Shown piece by piece: positions 18,958 to 27,192 of a stretch of 50,954 bases of DNA. Source of the stretch: Geminicoccaceae bacterium (GTDB taxonomy: Bacteria; Pseudomonadota; Alphaproteobacteria; Geminicoccales; Geminicoccaceae); the NCBI GenBank assembly GCA_025062095.1, contig JANXAZ010000026.1, positions 1-50,954 on the forward strand. Reading direction: 5' to 3'. Within the stretch, counting starts at the first letter, position 1. Each line of letters starts with the position of its first letter. The translations under genes and the position numbers were made by a program. The notes below the pieces were generated by a model. The model was not told the origin of the DNA. It was given only the letters and a program-made list of their open reading frames with translations, and did not search any database.

Positions 18958-19341
18958 TCACAACGCCAGAACCGTGATCCACACGACCGCGGTCGCGATC
19001 GCCGCCGCCGCCAGCGCCGCGACGCCGGACCGGAACGCCTGGTCTTTCTCGAGCCCGAAACCGAGATCCCAAACGAGATGACGAACGCCGTTGGCGAGGT
19101 GGTAGAAGAGCGCGAAGGTCCATCCGAACAGGAGCAACGACCCGATCCCGCTCCGCACGAACGCTTCGACCGGGGCGAAGGCTTCGGGACCGCGCGCGAG
19201 CGCCGTCAGCCACCACGCGAGAAACAACAGTCCGACCGCGAGCGCGACACCGGAGAAGCGGTGCGCGATCGACAAGGCCATCGTGAAATACCATCGATAG
19301 ATCTGCAGGTGCGGGGAGAGCGGACGATCGCTCCCGGCCAT
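18958..19341 (-). CDS. sdhC: Succinate dehydrogenase cytochrome b556 subunit SdhC
   Basis: A 127-residue membrane subunit that, with SdhD, holds the quinone site and haem b. The N-terminal signature RPLSPHLQIYRW, the S-x-x-HR motif in SIAHRFSGVAL and the haem-ligand region FYHLANGVRHLVWDLG are all present, with three hydrophobic helices. The ATG chosen has GAGGAGGG five bases upstream; an in-frame start 33 bases earlier has no such site. It is the first gene of the sdhCDAB operon. Confidence 0.95.
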   Translation of the reverse strand: MAGSDRPLSPHLQIYRWYFTMALSIAHRFSGVALAVGLLFLAWWLTALARGPEAFAPVEAFVRSGIGSLLLFGWTFALFYHLANGVRHLVWDLGFGLEKDQAFRSGVAALAAAAIATAVVWITVLAL

Positions 19342-19377
19342 GGTGCCCTCCTCTCGCGACGGGCCTCGCTGCATTGC

Positions 19378-19383
19378 ATCATA
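19378..19383 (-). promoter_or_regulatory. Possible -10 element for sdhCDAB
   Basis: Reading the minus strand, TATGAT (five of six matches to the sigma-70 -10 box) lies about 36 bases before the sdhC ATG. I see no good -35 box at the usual distance, so this is only a candidate. Confidence 0.3.
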
Positions 19384-19458
19384 GAGGCGTCAGCGACTTA
19401 GCAGGACGCCCCGCTCTCTGTCCATGCGGCCCGAGGGCGGCAGACCAACCGCTGCCCG

Positions 19459-20751
19459 TCAGCTTCTCGCGCGATCGACGATCACGATCCGACCCCGGGC
19501 GCCCGCGAGGGCGAGGCCGTCGGCGAAGGCGCGCACGATCGCCGCGCGGTCGACCTCCGCGAAGCGATCCGCTCCGGTCAGGCGCAGCTCGATCGATCGA
19601 GGCGACCAGGCGAGCTCGAGGCGGATGCGACCGAGAACCGGAAAGTCGATCTCGAGCAGGCTTCTCCCCTCCTCTTGGTTTCCCCGCCGGTCTTCTCCGC
19701 CCTTTTCCTCGTCCCCAACCTCCCGACAAAGGCCGAGCCTCCCGGCCAGCTCTTCGAGGACGAAGGCGAGCGGAAGGCTCGGGGGCTCGACACCGGCGAG
19801 GCGTGCGGGCAAAGAAGTCGCCGGACCGGAAACGGTCTGCGCTCGCATCGTTACCGAAGAGTCCTCGGGAACCGATCGGTTCGACCCCGGACCTTCGGTC
19901 GCCGACCGTTGCGTGCGCGGCTCCCCGAGCGGCTCCTGCGAGCCGCGCTCCTCGGTCGCCGTCCCGGCACCGCCCGTCGCGCCGTATACAGTGCGTTCGA
20001 GGGGGTTTTCCGTTTTCGCGCCGAGGGCGGCGAGCGCGACGGGAAAAGGTCCGGTGATCATCTCCGGGCCCGCTTCCCAGAAGACGAACACCTCCGCACC
20101 GATCGGAAGCTGCGGCGCGCCGCGCACCAAAACGAACAGATCCCCGGCGGCGAGGAGCAGCGATCCTCGACCGGCCGGTCCCCAGACGGTTGCGAAGACC
20201 CCGTCCGGGCGGCCGTTCGCGATCGCATTCGGCTCGGCACCGCCCGGCTCGGGTCGGGGCGGGGCCCCCGGGGTCGCAGAACCGGCGGGACGAACGAGCC
20301 CCGACGCGCCCGAGAAGGCGTTCTCGGTCACGAGCGGCAGTGCTGGCAGGACCCGCACGGTTCCTCGCAAGATTTCGGCTCGGCCGGCCGGTCCCTCTCC
20401 TCCGGCGCGCCAGGCGAGAGCCTCGAACGCGAGCCCTTCGATGCTCAATCGGATCGCCGGCGTCGACGCGAGCGAAGCGACCCCGGACGACGACGCCCCG
20501 GCCGACGGGAAGACGCGCGTCGCGGGGCCGAGCCGTACCGTGCGCTGCGGCGACGAGCCGTCGGCTGTGCTCGCCGCCGAGCCGGTGGGTCCGACGGTGG
20601 TCGCGATTTCGCGCACGCTCGGCCGGTCCGCACGTCTCTTTCCGTGCTCCTTAACGCGGAGAAGTTGAAAAATCGTTTTCCGGCCGGGCGCAGCCGTTCG
20701 CCGGTCGAGCCACGACGCTCGCTCGGGCTCCTCAAGCTCGGCTCGCGACAC
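19459..20751 (-). CDS. Uncharacterised protein with FliK-like C-terminal domain
   Basis: A protein of about 430 residues, of which only the C-terminal part is interpretable. A long, low-complexity middle (Pro, Ala, Gly, Ser) is followed by a structured end: PLAFVLEELAGRLGL, then LLEIDFPVLGRIRLELAW, SIELRLTGADRFAEVDRAAI and a final helix and strand. That pattern recalls the C-terminal domain of flagellar hook-length control proteins (FliK), including the LGRIRLEL strand. The central region has a beta-rich block (LFVLVRGAPQLPIGAEVFVF). The start is doubtful: the GTG given overlaps the end of the mesaconyl-CoA hydratase gene by 20 bases and has no clear ribosome binding site. No other flagellar gene is in the window, so function is open. 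Confidence 0.5.
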   Translation of the reverse strand: MSRAELEEPERASWLDRRTAAPGRKTIFQLLRVKEHGKRRADRPSVREIATTVGPTGSAASTADGSSPQRTVRLGPATRVFPSAGASSSGVASLASTPAIRLSIEGLAFEALAWRAGGEGPAGRAEILRGTVRVLPALPLVTENAFSGASGLVRPAGSATPGAPPRPEPGGAEPNAIANGRPDGVFATVWGPAGRGSLLLAAGDLFVLVRGAPQLPIGAEVFVFWEAGPEMITGPFPVALAALGAKTENPLERTVYGATGGAGTATEERGSQEPLGEPRTQRSATEGPGSNRSVPEDSSVTMRAQTVSGPATSLPARLAGVEPPSLPLAFVLEELAGRLGLCREVGDEEKGGEDRRGNQEEGRSLLEIDFPVLGRIRLELAWSPRSIELRLTGADRFAEVDRAAIVRAFADGLALAGARGRIVIVDRARS

Positions 20752-21814
20752 CCGCGGCGACGGCGCGCCGGGGGACGAGGGCCCAATAGTCGAAATCGAG
20801 CAGAACCTCCGGCAGATACGCTCCGCTCGCGTCCTTGTACGGGAAACCCTCGGCGGAGCGATTCTTGAGGGCCACCAGACGCAGGCGCAGCGCACCCGTG
20901 TCTGGACGATCGTGGATCTCGGCCTTGTCGAGAACTTCGGACCAGGCGTAGATCGTATCGCCCGCGCGACACGGATTGACGTGTGTGCCGCCGTTGATCG
21001 CGAGGATCGGACACACATTGCCGAGACCATTGAAAGCGAGCGCGCGCGCGATCGAGATCACGACCCCGCCGTAGACGATGACCGCACCCAATCGACCTTG
21101 GCGTTCGACGTGATCGTTGAAGTGCACGCGGGCGGTGTTGCGATAGAGGCGCGTGGCCAGCCGGTGCTCGCTTTCCATGACCCCCATACCGTCGACATGG
21201 TCGATCCGCTCTCCGACCACGTAATCCTCGAAGAACCACGGCCCACCGGTTTCGGCCGGATCGACCGCGCGCGGCGCGAAACCCGAAGGAACGACGAGAC
21301 GCTCCGGTTCCACCACCGGAGGTAAGGTCGGTACCACCGGCTCCGGTGTCGGGCTCGCGGGATCGCGTTTGTTCACGAGCACCCAACGGACATAAGAGAG
21401 AACGGGCGTCCCGTCCGCCTTGAAGGCCTCGGTGCGAACCCAGACGATCCCGGTCCGCCGCGAGGAGGTCTCCTTGCGCCCGATGACGGTCGAGCGGGCG
21501 ACGAGCGTTTCGCCCGCGAAGACGGGTGCCAGAAAACGTCCGTCGGCATAGCCGAGGTTGGCCACGGCGTTGACCGAAAGGTCCGGGACCGATTGGCCGA
21601 AAACCAGATGGAAAACCAACAGCTCCTCGAGCGGGGTGGTCGGAAAGCCCCAGGCGCGGGCGAGCGGTTCGGCTGCGTAGAGCGCGTAGCGGGAGCCGGT
21701 GAGCGCCAGATACAGCCCGGCATCGGCCGCGGTCACGGTGCGCGGGCCGGCATGATGCAGGACCCGCCCGACCTCGAGATCCTCGAAGAAGTTCCCTTTC
21801 GAGCTCTTGTCCAT
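20732..21814 (-). CDS. mch: Mesaconyl-CoA hydratase (MaoC-like dehydratase)
   Basis: This 360-residue double-hotdog protein matches the MaoC-like 2-methylfumaryl-CoA (mesaconyl-CoA) hydratase type, which forms beta-methylmalyl-CoA in the ethylmalonyl-CoA pathway for acetyl-CoA assimilation. The opening FFEDLEVGRVLHHAGPRTVT repeats in the second half as FFEDYVVGERIDHVDG, as expected for two fused hotdog domains. The strand FNDHVERQGRLGAVIVYGG and the NGGTHVNPCRAGDTIYAW region are typical. GGAAGAGAC precedes the ATG. A malyl-CoA thioesterase/lyase-type gene lies 265 bases upstream on the same strand, and the window also has PHA synthase. Other acyl-CoA hydratase activities cannot be excluded. 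Confidence 0.82.
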   Translation of the reverse strand: MDKSSKGNFFEDLEVGRVLHHAGPRTVTAADAGLYLALTGSRYALYAAEPLARAWGFPTTPLEELLVFHLVFGQSVPDLSVNAVANLGYADGRFLAPVFAGETLVARSTVIGRKETSSRRTGIVWVRTEAFKADGTPVLSYVRWVLVNKRDPASPTPEPVVPTLPPVVEPERLVVPSGFAPRAVDPAETGGPWFFEDYVVGERIDHVDGMGVMESEHRLATRLYRNTARVHFNDHVERQGRLGAVIVYGGVVISIARALAFNGLGNVCPILAINGGTHVNPCRAGDTIYAWSEVLDKAEIHDRPDTGALRLRLVALKNRSAEGFPYKDASGAYLPEVLLDFDYWALVPRRAVAAGVASRA

Positions 21815-22079
21815 CGTCTCTTCCCGCGAAGAATACCCCCGTCCGCGCGGTCGCGAGGCGGGCTCGCCGCCGCGAGCGGGCGAAAGCGGCAACGGCGCGC
21901 GATTCCTTCCCGAGCCGCGGATCGACGATGATCGCCCGAGCAACCAAAAGGCGTTTCGGACGGCCGCCCCTTCCAGAGGGGACGAGCGCGACGCGCCCGC
22001 ACCGAAGCGGTCCTTCGGAGAGGGTAGCCGTCGCGACGGACCATCTGGGATCCGGCACGAGGAGTTCGCGCTCGCGCGC

Positions 22080-22952
22080 TCAGGCGCCACGCTCCGCGAT
22101 CGCCGCGGCGAGGGCGAGGATCCGCTCCGCCTCGCGCGCGTGCAGGGCTTCGACGAGCCTCCCGTCGACCACCGCCACCCCTGCGCCGGTTTCCCGCGCC
22201 GCCCGATAGGCGGCGAGAACCCGGCGGGCCTGCTCGAGCTCCTCCGGGCTCGGGCCGAAAGCGGCGTTGGCCACGGGGATCTGCTTGGGATGAATCAGCG
22301 TCTTGCCGTCGAAGCCGAGTTCGCGTCCCTGACGGCACGCGGCCGCGAATCCCTCGTCGTCGGAGAGATCGAGATGGACACCGTCGAGGATCGCGATCCC
22401 GGCGGCGCGCGCAGCGAGCACACAGATCCCGAGGGAGACCAGCATCGGCAGCCGCTCGCGCGTATGGAGCGCGTGCAAGTCCTTGGTGAGATCGGAGGTG
22501 CCCATGACGAGGCAACTCACCCGCGGATGACGCGCGATCTCTTCCGCGCGCAAGACCCCGAGCGGGGTCTCGATCATGCACCAGATCGGCAGGTCTTCGG
22601 GGGCGCCGACGGCCGCGAGAACGGCGAGCGCTCGCCGAACGGCATCGACGCTTTCGACCTTGGGCAAGAGCAGGGCGTCGGCACCGGCCCGCGCGAGAGC
22701 CGAAAGATCACCATACCCCCACGGGGTATCGAGCCCGTTCACGCGCACGACGAGTTCGCGACGGCCGTAGGAAGCCCTCTTTTCGAGCGCCGCGAGCACG
22801 GTGGCCCGCGCCTCCTCTTTCGCATCCGGTGCGACCGCGTCTTCGAGATCGAAAATCAATACATCGACCGGGAGTTCCTTGCCTTTCTCGAGCGCCCGGG
22901 TGTTCGAGCCGGGCACGTAAAGAGCGCTGCGGCGGGGGCGGATCGCTCCCAT
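22080..22952 (-). CDS. mcl2: HpcH/HpaI aldolase family, probable (3S)-malyl-CoA thioesterase
   Basis: A 290-residue TIM-barrel protein of the citrate lyase beta/HpcH family. Landmarks are RSALYVPGSNTRALEKGKEL at the start, the metal-site strand LIFDLEDAVAPDAKEEAR, VRVNGLDTPWGYGDL, ALLLPKVESVDAV, WCMIETPLGVL and GFDGKTLIHPKQIPVAN. From memory of Rhodobacter sphaeroides proteins, it looks nearer to Mcl2, the (3S)-malyl-CoA thioesterase of the ethylmalonyl-CoA pathway, than to the lyase Mcl1. It is upstream of mesaconyl-CoA hydratase on the same strand, which fits that pathway. GGAGG lies about six bases before the ATG. The exact activity, lyase or thioesterase, is inference. Confidence 0.75.
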   Translation of the reverse strand: MGAIRPRRSALYVPGSNTRALEKGKELPVDVLIFDLEDAVAPDAKEEARATVLAALEKRASYGRRELVVRVNGLDTPWGYGDLSALARAGADALLLPKVESVDAVRRALAVLAAVGAPEDLPIWCMIETPLGVLRAEEIARHPRVSCLVMGTSDLTKDLHALHTRERLPMLVSLGICVLAARAAGIAILDGVHLDLSDDEGFAAACRQGRELGFDGKTLIHPKQIPVANAAFGPSPEELEQARRVLAAYRAARETGAGVAVVDGRLVEALHAREAERILALAAAIAERGA

Positions 22953-23285
22953 GGTTCCTCCGGATCTGCTGCACCGCAGCGCATACCGAACGGCTCCGAT
23001 TCCGCCAAGGCGAACCGCGGGCTGGAGCCGTCCGAGCGGCCCGCGCGCCGATCGCGGTCGCGGAGAAGCAGCGAAACAACGAGACGGTCGGCATCGCATC
23101 CCGAGGCCCGGTGGGCGCGGTGTTTCGCCCTACCGCGAGCGTCCTTTGCGCCGAGGTCCGATTCGCGCTCCGCTGCGAAAGGCGTTAGGATTGTCGCGAG
23201 GTCGCGGGCGCAGTGCGCGCGGCGGGCGGAGGCGACCTTCGCGACGCACGCGGACCCGCGGCGAGCCCAGCGAGTCGAGCTCACG
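22953..23285. other. Divergent intergenic stretch
   Basis: About 330 bases separate the malyl-CoA enzyme (minus) from a small secreted protein (plus). I find no convincing gene in it. It should hold both promoters, but I cannot point to good -35/-10 pairs. Confidence 0.4.
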
Positions 23286-23570
23286 ATGTATCCTTTCGTT
23301 CTGGCCCTTGCCGTTGCGCTCCTGATGACGATCGCTCGTCCCGCTCCTGCCGGGTGGCAAGACGATCTGGCGGCCGAGATCCGTGCCGCGCACGGATGCA
23401 GCGTCGCTTATCTGACCCAGATCGTCGAACGGACCTTGGACGGACGGCAGGTGATCTTCGCCAAAGTCCACTGCGAGGACGGGCGGGTGTTCGATGCGTC
23501 GCGCACGAGCGCGCTCGAACCCTTCGCGTTCAAAGAGTGCCCGACGGGGCGCGAGCCGCAGGCCTGTTGA
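23286..23570 (+). CDS. Small periplasmic protein with four cysteines
   Basis: A 94-residue protein with a clear signal peptide (hydrophobic core VLALAVALLMTIA, cleavage after PAPAG or nearby). The mature part is about 70 residues and has four cysteines, in HGCSV, VHCEDG, KECPT and the C-terminal QAC, so two disulfides are possible in the periplasm. The strand pattern (GRQVIFAKVHCEDGRVFDASR) resembles small PepSY-like or SH3-like beta proteins, but I cannot name a family. It is convergent with the hydrolase that ends five bases away. Confidence 0.6.
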   Translation: MYPFVLALAVALLMTIARPAPAGWQDDLAAEIRAAHGCSVAYLTQIVERTLDGRQVIFAKVHCEDGRVFDASRTSALEPFAFKECPTGREPQAC

Positions 23571-23575
23571 GGCCT

Positions 23576-24514
23576 TCACCCGAGATTGCGGACGAGGAAA
23601 CCCGCGACCTCGGCGATGAACCGATCGGCCCTGGCCAGCATGCGGCTCATCTGGAAACAGCCGTGGGTCACCCCGCGCCACAGGCGCCAGTCGAAATCGA
23701 CCCGAGCCTCGACCAGGCGTCGCGCGAGCCGCTCGGAATCGTCGCGCAACGGATCGAACTCGGCGGCGCTCACGAAAAGCGGCGGCAGCCCCCTGAGATC
23801 GGCGAACAGAGGCGAAGCCAAGGGGTCGTCGCGTTCGGCGGGATCGGGCAGGTAGTGGTCCCAGAACCAACGCACGGTCGCGGTGGAAAGAAAATAGCGA
23901 CCGTCGCCGAAGGCGAGATGGCTCGGGCTCTCGAAATCGGAAGAATAACAACCGTAAACGAGCGCCGCCGCGCGGGGCAGCGGTTCCCCCAGATCGCGCA
24001 GACGCAGACAAGCCGCGAGCGCGAGATTGGCCCCGGCCGAATCCCCGGCCACGGCGATGGCGGTCGGCTCGATGTCCTCGCTCGCACCGTGCTCGAAAAG
24101 CCAGCGAAGGGTGTGGACCACATCCGCCAGACCCTGGGGAAAGGGATGTTCGGGGGCGAGGCCGTAGGCCACGCTCACCAGCCGCACCCGTGCGGCGCGC
24201 GCGAGCCTCCTGCAGACGTGGTCGTGGGTGTCGAGCGAGCCGAGAACCCAACCACCCCCGTGCACGTAGACGATAGCGGGAGAAGGTGTGGGGGCCCCTT
24301 CCGGTACGTACAGACGCAGGTGCAGCGGTCCGCGCGGGCCCTCGATCGTCACGTCCTCGATCTCGGGCAGCTGGGGTGGATCCGCGTTCCAGAACGCGTT
24401 CCGCACCTCGCATTCCGCCCGCGCCACGGCCGGTGGCATGGTCTCGTAAGGCGGCAGAGCTCGCCTTTCGAGCATCCTCAGGATCTCGGCCATCGCCGGA
24501 TCGAGTTCGGGCAT
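23576..24514 (-). CDS. Alpha/beta hydrolase, hormone-sensitive-lipase type
   Basis: A 312-residue esterase of the HSL (bacterial family IV) type. It shows the oxyanion-hole motif YVHGGGWVLGS, the nucleophile elbow GDSAGANLALA, the acid in AEFDPLRDD and the catalytic histidine in GVTHGCFQMSR. Such enzymes hydrolyse short-chain esters; the substrate here is unknown. The start used has GGAG eight bases before the ATG. The next gene upstream on the same strand is another alpha/beta hydrolase of a different subfamily, with a 61-base gap, so they may form an operon. Confidence 0.9.
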   Translation of the reverse strand: MPELDPAMAEILRMLERRALPPYETMPPAVARAECEVRNAFWNADPPQLPEIEDVTIEGPRGPLHLRLYVPEGAPTPSPAIVYVHGGGWVLGSLDTHDHVCRRLARAARVRLVSVAYGLAPEHPFPQGLADVVHTLRWLFEHGASEDIEPTAIAVAGDSAGANLALAACLRLRDLGEPLPRAAALVYGCYSSDFESPSHLAFGDGRYFLSTATVRWFWDHYLPDPAERDDPLASPLFADLRGLPPLFVSAAEFDPLRDDSERLARRLVEARVDFDWRLWRGVTHGCFQMSRMLARADRFIAEVAGFLVRNLG

Positions 24515-24575
24515 CGACACCGCTCCTCCGCTTCCCACCGGGCCCGGCCGAGAAACGCGTTCGGGCCGAACGCCG

Positions 24576-25451
24576 TCAAGGCTCGCCCGCGAGAAACGCC
24601 GCGATCCGCGGCGCCTCGTTGACCGCGACGGACACGTGCCCGGAATCGGGGACGATCTCGAGGCGCGCCGTCGCGATCCGTTCTGCGTACCAGAGCGCAT
24701 GCGCCACCGGTACCACGCGATCGCGGGCGCCGTGCAGCACGAGCGTGGGACATCGGACCTGGCTCGGGCTCACGTCCCATCGGCGGGTCAGGTTCTCGAG
24801 ATCCGCCTCGGCGCCGGCGATCCCGCGCCGCGTTCCCTCGCGCAAGGAACCGAGGAGGAGCCGCTCGAGCCGGTCCAGATCGATCCCGGGGCGGAAACAG
24901 GCCCGCTCCCGCATCAAAAGCAGGCGGACCACCCATTCGTCGAGACCGTGCCGCCGCAGGTTGCGCAAGACCACCGGGGCGAGCCCCAGAGCGAGCCGGC
25001 CGTGACGACGCGCCACGCGCAAGAGCCGCACGGCACCCCCCTCGCGCCTCAGGACTTTCTTGTTGGCGACCGCCGCCACCAGCGCCAGGCGTCGCACGCG
25101 CGGTCCGAGAACGACGGCGGCGGCCAGGGCGTAAGGGCCCCCGGCCGAGACGCCGACAGCGGCGATCTCGTCGAGCCCCAACGCATCGAGAAGCGTCCCC
25201 ATGTCCCGGCCGAAGCGGCTCAGGCTGTGCGCGGGCACAGGATCCGAGGCGCCGTAGCCGGGCCGGTCGGGCGCGAAGATCCGCAGCGGCAGCTCGCCGG
25301 CGATGCGGACCTCGAGACGACTACCGAGAAAGCCGTGGAGGTACAGAGCCGGTGGATCTTGGGGCCTGCCGTACTCGGCACAGGTCAGACGGCGGCCGTC
25401 GGCGAGCCGGATCCGGTGCTCCCGGACCGGATCGGTGCCGGTCATCGACAT
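24576..25451 (-). CDS. Alpha/beta fold hydrolase
   Basis: A 291-residue hydrolase of the epoxide hydrolase/esterase-like branch. The strand-turn [12 protein letters not shown] (oxyanion region), [11 protein letters not shown], the nucleophile elbow [12 protein letters not shown], the acid in [11 protein letters not shown] and the histidine in DSGHVSVAV form a complete catalytic set. Two ATGs six bases apart could serve as start; the upstream one is given. It is divergent from the DUF853 ATPase gene, 64 bases apart, and upstream of a second hydrolase. Substrate is unknown. Confidence 0.88.
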   Translation of the reverse strand: MSMTGTDPVREHRIRLADGRRLTCAEYGRPQDPPALYLHGFLGSRLEVRIAGELPLRIFAPDRPGYGASDPVPAHSLSRFGRDMGTLLDALGLDEIAAVGVSAGGPYALAAAVVLGPRVRRLALVAAVANKKVLRREGGAVRLLRVARRHGRLALGLAPVVLRNLRRHGLDEWVVRLLLMRERACFRPGIDLDRLERLLLGSLREGTRRGIAGAEADLENLTRRWDVSPSQVRCPTLVLHGARDRVVPVAHALWYAERIATARLEIVPDSGHVSVAVNEAPRIAAFLAGEP

Positions 25452-25515
25452 GATCCCGTCGCTCGCCTCACCGATCCGCACTATATCGGGGCGGGCGCAA
25501 GGAAGGAACGGTCCC

Positions 25516-27162
25516 ATGACGGAGAGTGCAGCGATTCTCGTCGGCAAGGGCGAAACGCCGGTTCACCTCCATCTACCGCTCGCAAACCGGCACGGTCTGA
25601 TCGCCGGGGCGACGGGCACCGGCAAGACGATCACGCTGCAAGTCCTGGCCGAAGGCTTTTCGCGCGCCGGGGTGCCGGTCTTTTGCGCCGACGTCAAAGG
25701 AGACCTGTCGGGTATCGCCGCCCCGGGTACGCCCAATCCCAAGATCGAGAAGCGCGCGCTCGAGTGCGGTCTCGCCGACTTCGCCTACGAGGCCTGCCCC
25801 GTCATCTTCTGGGACCTCCTCGGCGCCAAGGGGCATCCCGTACGGACCACGGTGGCGGAGATGGGCCCCCTTCTTCTGGCGCGTATCCTCGAGCTCAACG
25901 AGACGCAGGAAGGGGTCCTCAACATCGCTTTCAAGATCGCCGACGACGAAGGTCTTTTGCTTCTCGATTTCAAGGATTTGACCTCGATCCTCCAATTCCT
26001 GGCCGAGCGCGCGGATGTCGTCACGACGACCTACGGCAACGTCTCCAAAGCGACCGTGGGGACCATCCAGCGACGGCTCCTCACCCTCGAGCAGCAGGGG
26101 GGTGAGCGTTTCTTCGGCGAGCCGGCACTCGAACTCGAGGATCTGCTCTTGCAAGCTCCGGACGGGCGCGGAGCCGTCAACGTGCTGGTGGCCGAAGATC
26201 TCATTCACAGCCCGAGGCTGTACGCGACGTTCCTTCTCTGGCTCCTCGCCGAGCTCTTCGAAGAACTCCCGGAGGTCGGCGATCGTGACAAGCCCAAGCT
26301 CGTGTTTTTCTTCGACGAGGCGCATCTTCTGTTCAAGGACGCTCCCAGGGCCCTGATCGAGAAGATCGAGCAGGTGGTGCGGCTGATCCGCTCGAAAGGC
26401 GTGGGCGTCTACTTCGTCACCCAGAATCCCCTCGACATACCACCGACGGTGCTGGGACAGCTCGGCAACCGTATCCAGCACGCGCTGCGCGCTTTCACCC
26501 CCATCGAACAAAAAGCGGTGAGAGCGGCCGCCGAGACGTTCCGCCCCAACCCCAGGTTCAAAACGGCCGAGGTGATTACCCAGCTCGGAGTGGGAGAAGC
26601 GCTGGTCTCGGTCCTGGAGCCCGGGGGAGTACCGAGCGTCGTGCAGCGGGTGAAGATTTGTCCGCCGCGCTCGCGCATCGGCCCCGTCACCGCCGAAGAG
26701 CGCGCCGAGATCATCGCCTCGAGCCCGCTCGCGGGCAAATACGACGAGCCTTTGGACAGGGAGTCGGCCTACGAAATCCTCGCCGCCCGGGCCACGACGC
26801 CCATGGCGCACACGACCCCGCACAGCCCCTGGGGAGCCGGCTCGGCCCCGGTCAAGGTCGGTAGCCCCTGGGGCGCAGCGTCGGCCGGTGCCGCCCGACG
26901 GCTCGCGCGCGGCGCCGGCGCGGAAGCGACTCCCGCCTCCGGCACGGGGCGGCCGCGGATCCTCTCTTCGCCCGCGGAAGCGCCGCGCTCGACCGGTCTC
27001 GGGGGGATCTTGGGCGAGGTGCTCACCGGAGGCGGCGGGCGCCGTCAGGGATTGGCGGAAGCCGCGGCCAAGACCCTCGCGCGCTCGGTCTCGAGCCAGA
27101 TCGGCCGCCAGCTCGGTACCGCGATCGTGCGCGGCATCTTGGGCTCGATCCTCAAGAAGTGA
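25516..27162 (+). CDS. HerA-like ATPase, DUF853 family
   Basis: A 548-residue protein of the DUF853 group of HerA/FtsK-type P-loop ATPases (E. coli YjgR relatives). Walker A is GATGTGKTI near residue 31, followed by [11 protein letters not shown], and Walker B is [14 protein letters not shown] near 260. Conserved [20 protein letters not shown] and [11 protein letters not shown] confirm the family. The C-terminal 120 residues are Gly/Ala/Pro-rich, with two SPWGA repeats, and end in a helix ([19 protein letters not shown]) typical of the family. The biochemical role of DUF853 proteins is not established; DNA translocation is inferred from HerA. Confidence 0.9.
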   Translation: MTESAAILVGKGETPVHLHLPLANRHGLIAGATGTGKTITLQVLAEGFSRAGVPVFCADVKGDLSGIAAPGTPNPKIEKRALECGLADFAYEACPVIFWDLLGAKGHPVRTTVAEMGPLLLARILELNETQEGVLNIAFKIADDEGLLLLDFKDLTSILQFLAERADVVTTTYGNVSKATVGTIQRRLLTLEQQGGERFFGEPALELEDLLLQAPDGRGAVNVLVAEDLIHSPRLYATFLLWLLAELFEELPEVGDRDKPKLVFFFDEAHLLFKDAPRALIEKIEQVVRLIRSKGVGVYFVTQNPLDIPPTVLGQLGNRIQHALRAFTPIEQKAVRAAAETFRPNPRFKTAEVITQLGVGEALVSVLEPGGVPSVVQRVKICPPRSRIGPVTAEERAEIIASSPLAGKYDEPLDRESAYEILAARATTPMAHTTPHSPWGAGSAPVKVGSPWGAASAGAARRLARGAGAEATPASGTGRPRILSSPAEAPRSTGLGGILGEVLTGGGGRRQGLAEAAAKTLARSVSSQIGRQLGTAIVRGILGSILKK

Positions 27163-27192
27163 GCCCGGCGCGGCGCCCGCGCGGGGCCGCGC

